From Megamerina dolium (taxonomy: Eukaryota > Arthropoda > Insecta > Diptera > Megamerinidae): DNA of 64,000 nucleotides. The DNA is taken from contig OY978525.1 in NCBI GenBank assembly GCA_963854835.1, positions 69,591,254 through 69,655,253 of the forward strand. Direction: 5' to 3'. The notes beneath the pieces are model-generated. The model was not told the DNA's origin, did not search any database, and was given only the letters and a program-made list of their open reading frames with translations. Positions 53,918 through 60,925 of this stretch are shown one piece after another; position 1 is the first letter of the stretch; each line of letters opens with the position of its first letter. A program made the position numbers and the translations under genes.

Positions 53918-54145
53918 GTCGGTGCAGTAGCTCAGTGGTTAGTGCGTGGACCTTCTGATCTGCAGGTAGTGGGTTCAATCCCCGGCTGAAGGCTAAATTT
54001 AACATTGAAACGACGTCGACAAGCAATTGACAATTGTTCCAGCAGTAACAATTTTCCATGGAAAAACTTCTAAAAGAACTCTGTGACAAAGCTCAGGAAA
54101 AGTTATGTCAAAAGGGTTCTGCCGTTGGGAACTGGAAAAGTCGTC
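53918..54145 (+). mobile_element. tRNA-derived SINE, diverged copy lacking the tail
   Basis: The plus-strand head (GCAGTAGCTCAGTGGTTAGT as A box region, GGTTCAATCCCCGGCTGA with the B box) and body (ACAAGCAATTGACAATTG, CCATGGAAAAACTTCTAAAA, CTCTGTGACAAAGCTCAGG) match the SINE at 14,978 in uninterrupted order. Similarity stops after GTTCTGCCGTTGGGAACTGG, so the distal 100-bp tail is missing. Target duplications were not seen. Confidence 0.82.
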
Positions 54146-54317
54146 AAAAGTGGATTGTGATCATAACAGTGTTTATTGCAGTGCTGAGAATCTGGTGTAA
54201 GCATATTTGGCGAATTTATGGTCTGGAATGTTGTGTTGTATGTGTCAACATTATAAAATAACAGCGATCGTTAACTTGCATATTCAACACTTGCATACAC
54301 AACAAATAAGCCTATTA
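54146..54317. other. Short unassigned spacer
   Basis: No recognisable feature. Confidence 0.4.
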
Positions 54318-54506
54318 GAAGAGTATAGCTTTATGTTTTCTTCCTGACGTAGCTGAATGACAGCGACAGGGATGGGTGATCACACGTACGAGGGGAAAGT
54401 GGTTAGTTTAACCACTTTAGATGTTAGAGAAAACCCACATTTTAACCAGTTCTGGCTGGCAGGGAATCTCTTTTAAAAATGCAATTGCTCAATATATATG
54501 CACTGT
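54318..54506 (+). repeat. Direct repeat, right copy
   Basis: Partner of 53,083-53,265, about 1.2 kb away in the same orientation, diverged by substitutions and small insertions. Confidence 0.75.
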
Positions 54507-54955
54507 GTTCGGATGAGCAAAAAATATAATAAAAAAGAATGAAATCGAAATAGGCAATTAAAATAAAATAGAAACGGAAATATAATATCTATGGTGCTTT
54601 GGTTATAAGACCATTTTTTTTATTACTGGACTGAAAAATTCGTAATTTTTTTTTCAATAGAAAGCCCTAAATGCACACTTATTATACCGTGGTTATATGA
54701 CCAATTTTTTTGGTAGTTGAAGATTGTAGCAATTTCACGAAATTAGAAGAGTTTGTTAGAAAGAACGGTGTGATTACTGTAGCGAACAACAGTTAGAACT
54801 GACTATCGAGTAGTGGTGGTTTTAGAAATCATTTCTTATTTTGTATTTCTAACAACAATAACAAGCATATCGTTGGAGCAATCAACAACTGAAATCATCA
54901 ATTCAAACCACAACACAAGACTAAACAGAACAGGTAGTAAGACAACCTATAGTGT
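54507..54955. other. Unassigned sequence upstream of the gypsy R-U5 block
   Basis: AT-rich. It includes a loosely repeated GGTTATA(T/A)GACCA motif (about 54,610 and 54,690). It could contain a different U3 for the 5' LTR that follows, but nothing in it matches the other LTRs. Confidence 0.35.
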
Positions 54956-55140
54956 GTGCATTAGAGTGTTATTGTAAATAGTTGATTGTAAACAGAGTTG
55001 ATTGTAAATAGAGATTATTAAATAAATTGTTGCTGTATATAGTTGTATAGAATAAGTGTTGCAGTTATTATTAACAGAATCCAGTGATCGAACAAGGTAA
55101 TTCAAATAGAATTAAACGCTCACAGAATAAAAACGTAACA
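54956..55140 (+). repeat. 5' LTR of Gag-integrase element copy 1 (3' 185 bp only)
   Basis: Nearly identical to the last 185 bp of the 3' LTR at 58,122-58,557 and ending in the same AACGTAACA. Identity stops abruptly at 54,956, so the U3 with its TATA box is missing or replaced. Confidence 0.9.
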
Positions 55141-55142
55141 AT

Positions 55143-55160
55143 TGGTGTCAGAAGTGGGAT
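55143..55160 (+). promoter_or_regulatory. Primer binding site, tRNA-Leu type
   Basis: TGGTGTCAGAAGTGGGAT lies 2 bp after the 5' LTR. It is complementary to an 18-nt 3' end ending CCA that I recognise from insect tRNA-Leu. The TGG start and position are diagnostic; the tRNA identity is from memory. Confidence 0.8.
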
Positions 55161-55169
55161 TCTGTAAAG

Positions 55170-58082
55170 ATGGTGAAAATTGACCAACTAAAAGTGGACC
55201 AGCTTAAAAAGCTGTTGGTAGAGATGAATTTATCGTCATCAGGTGCAAAGGCGGAACTGCTGGTGAGGCTGAGGCAAGCTATGGAGGCTAAGGGAATTAA
55301 TGTAGAAGAACATGAGTTCTTCGAGGAAGCCGATATACAAGCAGTTGTGCACGCTGAGGAAGAGAGCAAAATAGATTCGAGTGGTCAACTCATGGATTTC
55401 ATGAAAACCATGATGCTGCAGCAACAACAACAGCTACAAGAACATTCGGCTGAATTGCGTACGGAAATTCAAGGAAATGCGTCTCGCATTGACTCCAAGC
55501 TTCAAGAACATTCGGTACGCCAAGAGGGCGTTATTAGTGAATTGCGTATGGAAATTCAAGAACATTCGGCTCGACAAGAACACGTCATCGAAAATCTACA
55601 GAAAGGAATTGAACTTAGATTTCAGGAAATTTCCGGAGCTATTAATGACAAAGTCACAGAGCTGAAAGAACACGTGGATGAGTTGGATGATAAGCTGAAG
55701 GAACATGTCGACGACTGGGAAGACAAGTTCGAGAAATTACAGCACGAACTCAATCAACTAAAAATAAATGGAACAGCCACATCAGTGATTAGAGATTCAA
55801 GTACAATCAAATTAAAGCCACCAACATTTGACGGAAGCACGCCATTCAATATCTTCAAGCTTCAATTCGAGACAACAGCTTCGAAGAATCAATGGGATGA
55901 TAGCGACAAGACTGCTGCTTTAATAGTCGCATTAAAAGGTAATGCTTCCGAGGTGTTACAGATGATTCCAGAGAAAGATCGTGGTAGCTATCAGTCACTG
56001 ATGGACACACTCCAGCGAAAATATGGAAATGAATACAAGAGTCAATTACATCGAGTGGAATTGAGATCGCGAGTGCAACGGAGTAATGAGAGCCTTCAGG
56101 AATTCGCTTCCGATATTGAGCGCTTATGTCATCTAGCGTTCTCCGGTAATTCGGAAGAGTTCGTCGAAAAAATAAAAATAGAGGCATTCATAGATGGTAT
56201 ACGTGATGGAGAGACAAAGCGTGCCCTAATCATGTCACCCAGGAATACATATGCCGAAACAGTCAGTAGCGCTTTGACATATGAAGCCGCCAGCTTAATG
56301 TGTCGACCAGTGCCAGGAGTACACAAACTAGAGGGGAAAACATCACATCTGGTTGAAGCAGTGCGTCAGGCAGTAAAATCAGTAGTTCAGTCTGAAGTAA
56401 GAGCAGGTCGACGCGAAACCAAATTTAATGGTAAGTGCTTCATTTGCGACAAACGAGGGCATATAGCTCGTGATTGCAATCAATCGAGTATGAAGCCTAA
56501 AGGAAGAACAAGGAATCAACACAAAAATAAATTTACCGGTAAGTGCTTCATATGCCATCGAAGAGGACACATGGCGCGTAATTGTCGGCTACGATGCAAG
56601 CAACAAAGATCGAATTCACTAGGACAACGAAAGGAAGATCGTGATGTCATTCATCGTGGTAAAGCTGTTACTCCATATCATCGTATTTGCACCGTAGATA
56701 GTAAACATTGTTCTCGGGTAGGAAACCAGAATCACATTGTTAAGCTACGACTTACGAATGTATTGTCGGAAGAGTCATGGAAAACCGAACGAGTTCAAGA
56801 AGATCAGCGGAACGACCCAGATCTCGCAAAGATTATGGAATATAAGGAGCAGGGCATACGTCCAGATTGGCAAGAAATGGCTAATGAGAGTCCAATAACG
56901 AAGGCATACTGGGCGCAGTGGCAAAGCCTGCACTTACGAGACGGATGTTTATTCCGAACATGGGAAAGTGAAGATGGAAAAATCACTTATGATCTGCTGG
57001 TGGTACCCAAGGCAAGAATAAATGAAGTGATAGCTGAGTATCACAATGCCTCCAGTGGAGGTCATTTGGGAATCACCAAAACCGTCGAGAAAATAAAGAA
57101 ACGATTTTATTGGGTTGGATGTCATGACCATGTCGCTGATTGGATTCGGAAATGTAAGCAATGTGCAATGGCCAAAGGTCCCACTAAGAAAAGTCGAGGT
57201 AAGATGCACCAATACACCGTGGGTGCTCCATTCGAGCGAATTGCTATGGACATAGCTGGGCCATTTCCAATAAGCAACGCAGGAAACAAGTATGTTCTGG
57301 TGGTTATAGATTACTTCAGTAAATGGCCTGAAGTATACCCCATTCCAAATCAGGAAGCTAGTACAGTTGCGGATGTATTCGTCAACCAATGGGTTACTCG
57401 TTTTGGTGTACCGATGGAGTTACACTCGGACCAAGGTCGAAATTTCGAATCAGTTGTATTCCAAGAGATATGCCGTATGCTGGGTATATACAAAACTCGT
57501 ACAACACCTTTGCATCCACAATCTGATGGCATGGTAGAACGATTTAACCGTACCTTGGAGGAATATTTGAGAAAAGTCGTAGATAAATACCAAAGAGACT
57601 GGGATGTACATATACCAATGTTCCTCATGGCATATCGATGCGCACAACATGATACGACGGCTACTACACCGGCAATGGCAATTTTTGGAAACGAGTTAAG
57701 ACTGCCAGCTGATTTAAAATTTGGAGTTGTAACACCAACGAGATCAACCGAAGGAAATTATACTAGCGAAAAGCGGGAACAGTTGGATGAAGTACATCAG
57801 TTCATCAGAGAGCGGTCGCAGATGATAAGCGATAAGATGAAGGCCAGGTATGACTTGAAAGCAAATTCAAAAGGGTTCTATGAAGGAGAGCTTGTAATGC
57901 TTCATAATCCACAACGAAAGAAAGGCCTGTCCCCTAAACTACAGACTCATTGGGAAGGACCATATGAGATTATAGCAAAGATAAATGACGTAGTGTATCG
58001 CATTCAACGTGCCTGGAATAAAAGAGCAAAGTTTAAAGTAGTGCACTTGGAGCGACTTGCGCCATATCGAGGGGAAGTATAA
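55170..58082 (+). CDS. Gag-integrase polyprotein of a Ty3/gypsy-type element, lacking protease, RT and RNase H
   Basis: A single open frame of 970 codons. Residues 3-42 form a SAP-like DNA-binding motif (KIDQLKVDQLKKLLVEMNLS, then AKAELLVRLRQAM). About 70-215 is Gln-rich coiled coil with EHSARQE modules. About 220-400 is the Gag core (PPTFDGSTPFNIFKLQFE, QRKYGNEYKSQLHRVELRSR). Two CCHC knuckles lie at 423-436 and 459-472. Integrase follows: HHCC zinc finger H625/H632/C662/C665 and a DDE core at D694 (AMDIAGPFP), D754 (LHSDQGRNF) and E790 (GMVERFNRTLEEY), spacing D,D35E, then a GPYEI-type C-terminal domain. HCSRV at 513-517 resembles the sequence that normally lies between RNase H and integrase, so protease, RT and RNase H have been excised in frame. 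The protein could package RNA and integrate DNA but not copy it. The copy at 60,926 shares the junction. Confidence 0.9.
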   Translation: MVKIDQLKVDQLKKLLVEMNLSSSGAKAELLVRLRQAMEAKGINVEEHEFFEEADIQAVVHAEEESKIDSSGQLMDFMKTMMLQQQQQLQEHSAELRTEIQGNASRIDSKLQEHSVRQEGVISELRMEIQEHSARQEHVIENLQKGIELRFQEISGAINDKVTELKEHVDELDDKLKEHVDDWEDKFEKLQHELNQLKINGTATSVIRDSSTIKLKPPTFDGSTPFNIFKLQFETTASKNQWDDSDKTAALIVALKGNASEVLQMIPEKDRGSYQSLMDTLQRKYGNEYKSQLHRVELRSRVQRSNESLQEFASDIERLCHLAFSGNSEEFVEKIKIEAFIDGIRDGETKRALIMSPRNTYAETVSSALTYEAASLMCRPVPGVHKLEGKTSHLVEAVRQAVKSVVQSEVRAGRRETKFNGKCFICDKRGHIARDCNQSSMKPKGRTRNQHKNKFTGKCFICHRRGHMARNCRLRCKQQRSNSLGQRKEDRDVIHRGKAVTPYHRICTVDSKHCSRVGNQNHIVKLRLTNVLSEESWKTERVQEDQRNDPDLAKIMEYKEQGIRPDWQEMANESPITKAYWAQWQSLHLRDGCLFRTWESEDGKITYDLLVVPKARINEVIAEYHNASSGGHLGITKTVEKIKKRFYWVGCHDHVADWIRKCKQCAMAKGPTKKSRGKMHQYTVGAPFERIAMDIAGPFPISNAGNKYVLVVIDYFSKWPEVYPIPNQEASTVADVFVNQWVTRFGVPMELHSDQGRNFESVVFQEICRMLGIYKTRTTPLHPQSDGMVERFNRTLEEYLRKVVDKYQRDWDVHIPMFLMAYRCAQHDTTATTPAMAIFGNELRLPADLKFGVVTPTRSTEGNYTSEKREQLDEVHQFIRERSQMISDKMKARYDLKANSKGFYEGELVMLHNPQRKKGLSPKLQTHWEGPYEIIAKINDVVYRIQRAWNKRAKFKVVHLERLAPYRGEV

Positions 58083-58108
58083 AAACTTGTTCGGGACGAA
58101 CAAGGTTA

Positions 58109-58121
58109 AGAGGAGGGCAGT
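58109..58121 (+). promoter_or_regulatory. Polypurine tract of Gag-integrase copy 1
   Basis: AAGAGGAGGGCAG directly precedes the 3' LTR, the usual position of the plus-strand primer. Confidence 0.85.
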
Positions 58122-58557
58122 GTAACGAGTATCGATAGTTGATTACTCATCACTATTGTGACTGACACTATTGGCAGCATCGAAACGAATGTCAACAAAA
58201 AGAAATAAGCGATAACCAGAACAAGCCAACGAGAAAGGAAGAGAAGAATCTCGATAACGGAAGATTCTGGGGTGTTGCCAACAGAGTATAAATAGAGCCA
58301 GTGTTGAGAAGGAAAATCAATCTAATTCCGAATGTGATTGCGAAAACATTGATACAGAGGCAAAAGTTGCAAGTGCATTAGAGTGTTATTGTAAATAGTT
58401 GATTGTAAACAGAGTTGATTGTAAATAGAGATTATTAAATAAATTGTTGCTGTATATAGTTGTATAGAATAAGTGTTGCAGTTATTATTAACAGAATCCA
58501 GTGATCGAACAAGGTAATTCAAATAGAATTAAACGCTCACAGAATAAAAACGTAACA
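58122..58557 (+). repeat. 3' LTR of Gag-integrase copy 1 (436 bp)
   Basis: Begins TGTAACGAGTATCG and ends AACGTAACA. It contains a TATAAATA box at 58,287-58,294 and AATAAA near 58,437. It is about 95% like the 438-bp LTR at 60,459. The right flank (TTATTAAGGG) is LOA family A sequence on the minus strand, while the left flank of the element is not LOA, so the insertion site is not preserved on both sides. Confidence 0.93.
58287..58294 (+). promoter_or_regulatory. TATA box in U3 of the gypsy LTR
   Basis: TATAAATA follows a conserved GATTCTGGGGTGTTGCC block that also occurs in the LTRs at 60,459 and (minus strand) 3,912. Confidence 0.6.
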
Positions 58558-60134
58558 TTATTAAGGGTCTGACCATCGTTGTGTAGATCCAGTGCGCTGC
58601 TCTGGGAGTGATTCCCCACATGAGACCGAACACTCTCTTACACTGATGCAATACCCGCATGCCCTTCTGAATCTTGTCATCGACGTGACTATTCCAAGTC
58701 AGCTTGTTATCCAGGATGACACCTAGATACTTTACTTCCTTGGATACGTTGATGTTCGATCCAAAAAGCCTAAGAGGGTCTATTGTTAGTCCAGTCCTCC
58801 TTTTAGTAAAGAGTACTGTTTCCGACTTACTAGCATTTACAGAGAGACTTTGTTCCGTGCACCATCCTTCAACCATTTTGAGTGCACCTCTCATGGTATC
58901 ATAAATAGTGTCCAGGAACTTACCGCTCACCGTTACCGCTATGTCATCTGCATACCCGACGGTGCCTTTTGAGTCCAGAAGCTGAAGTAGGGAATCGACC
59001 GTGATGTTCCAAAGGATGGCGATAATACTCCCCCCTGTGGACACCCTTTGACTACCCTACCTCTGAGTCTGTAACTCCCATTTTGAAAGTTTATTGCCCT
59101 TTTCCTCAGCATGCTGTCCACCCACCTTATAATGGTTGGGCTGACTTCACGAGAAGCAAGGGCCATCCTTAGCTTATCGAAACCAATCTTATCGAAGGCA
59201 CCTTCTATATCCATAAAAGTAGACATAGATATCCCTCCACAAGACAGTTCCCTCTCCGCTACGCGAACGAGTTCGTGCAGGGCCGTTTCAGTGGATTTGC
59301 CAGCTCTGTACGCGTGCTGACACCTGCTCAGTGGTTTTGTCAGAAGCGTTGTCCTTTCCATGTAGTCCGCCAGTACTCCTTCCATACATTTAAGCAGAAA
59401 GGAGGTCAAGCTAACCAGCCGGAAAGATTTAGCCTCTGAGTAGTCCCTTTTTCCCGGCTTTGGAGGAGAGACAACCTTAGTCTCTCTCCATTGAGTCGGG
59501 ATATATCCTGTAGCCAGGCAAGTAATAAATATTCCCAGAAGCCTGTCTACCAGAGCTTCTGCTCCCCACTGAAGTAGGGCTGGAAATATCCCATCTGTAC
59601 CCGCTGTTTTGAATGGAGAGAAACGCTTAATGACGTTTATCACTCCATATCTGGTGACTATCCTTTCAGCTTCCAATCTTTCATTCCTGTTTGCACCCTT
59701 GCGGGTGGCTACCCAAGGATCTTCCGATCTAAAGCTTCCTGGAAAATGCACCTCCATCAGGTATTTCAGTGACTCTCCGATTGTCTCTGTAAAGGATCCA
59801 TTCGTTTTACGAATTAATCCCAACTTTGACACCGGGTCCTTTGATATGATCCTCTGTAATCTACATACATCGGTCATATCTTGCATATTTGAGCAAAATT
59901 CCCTCCACGTTTTCCTTTTACGGTTGCGTAGAGTCTTCTTCAGCTCCCTTTTCTTTGACTTGTAGTCGTCCCATGCGTTGGGGTCCCCTCTCATGTGACG
60001 ATTAAAAGCCTTCCTTGTCTCCTTTTTCATGGATTCCAGTTCCCCATTCCACCATGGAGTGGGATCTCCTTCGTCCACTGCCGTCAGAGGACATGAAGCT
60101 TCAAATGCTTTGATCATGGCTGAGCTGATAGCCC
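58558..60134 (-). pseudogene. LOA family A ORF2 fragment, copy A6
   Basis: Minus strand. It covers the end of the endonuclease-RT linker through RT: SPLTAVDEGDPTPWWNGELE-like start, AGTDGIFPALLQWGAE, CQHAYRAGKSTETALHEL, FMDIEGAFDKIGFDKLRM and GCPQGGVLSP. After a one-base deletion near 59,018-59,020 it continues as ILWNITVDSLLQLLDSKG, VGYADDIAVTVSG and YLGVILDNKLTWNSHV. It stops at 58,558 just before the thumb end. It is very close in sequence to copy A5. It lies exactly between the 3' LTR of copy 1 and a relic LTR, with both ends internal to ORF2. Confidence 0.9.
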
Positions 60135-60454
60135 CGAGCAAGATAGATTAACGAGGTAGTAGCGAAATGAACGTCATCAAAATGAAATAGGAAGAATAGA
60201 AAGAGAAGAAACTCTACTACGATAAAGGAAGATTCTGAAGTGTAGCCACAGGGTATAAAAAAAGGCAGTTATTGACAAATAAAAGCAATTGAAATCAAAA
60301 ATCGATTGTAAATAGAATTATTGATTAAATTTGGTAAATTGTTGTTGGACATAGTGATTACAAAATAAGTGATGCAATTAATATTGACAGCAACCGGTGA
60401 TCGAACAGGGTTGATTCGAATAGAATTAAATGTTCACGAAATAAAAATTTAACA
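60135..60454 (+). repeat. Relic LTR, related subfamily
   Basis: About 320 bp resembling the gypsy LTRs: GAAGATTCTGAAGTGTAGCC, a TATAAAAAAAGG promoter-like box, GATTGTAAATAGAATTATTG, CAACCGGTGATCGAACAGGG and the terminus AAATTTAACA. It has diverged clearly from the 436-438 bp LTRs and is closer to the relic at 3,912 in places. It is truncated on the left. Confidence 0.8.
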
Positions 60455-60458
60455 ATAT

Positions 60459-60896
60459 TGTAACGAGTATCGATAGTTGGTTACTCATCACTATTGTGAC
60501 TGACACTATTGGCAGCATCGAAACGAATGTCAACAAAAAGAAATAAGTAATAACTAGAACAAGCAAACGAGAAAGAAATAGAAGAATCTCGATAAAAGGA
60601 GATTCTGGGGTGTTGCCAACAGAGTATAAATAGAGCCAGTGTTGACAAGTGACAATCAATCAAATTCCGAACGTGACTGCGCAAACATCTATACAGAGGA
60701 AAAAGTTGCTAGTACATTAAAGTGTTATTGTATATAGTTGATTATAAACAGAGTTGATTGTAAATAGTGTTTATTAAATAAATTGTTGCTGTATATAGTT
60801 GTATAAAATAAGTGTTGCAGTTATTATTAACAGAATCCAGTGATCGAACAAGGTAATTCAAATAGAATTAAACGCCCACAGAATAAAAACGTAACA
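60459..60896 (+). repeat. 5' LTR of Gag-integrase copy 2 (438 bp)
   Basis: Complete LTR, TGTAACGAGT...CGTAACA, with TATAAATA at 60,625-60,632. It starts only 4 bp after the end of the relic LTR. Confidence 0.93.
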
Positions 60897-60898
60897 AT

Positions 60899-60916
60899 TG
60901 GTGTCAGAAATGGGAT
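60899..60916 (+). promoter_or_regulatory. Primer binding site of copy 2
   Basis: TGGTGTCAGAAATGGGAT, one mismatch from the copy 1 site. Confidence 0.78.
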
Positions 60917-60925
60917 TCTGTAAAG

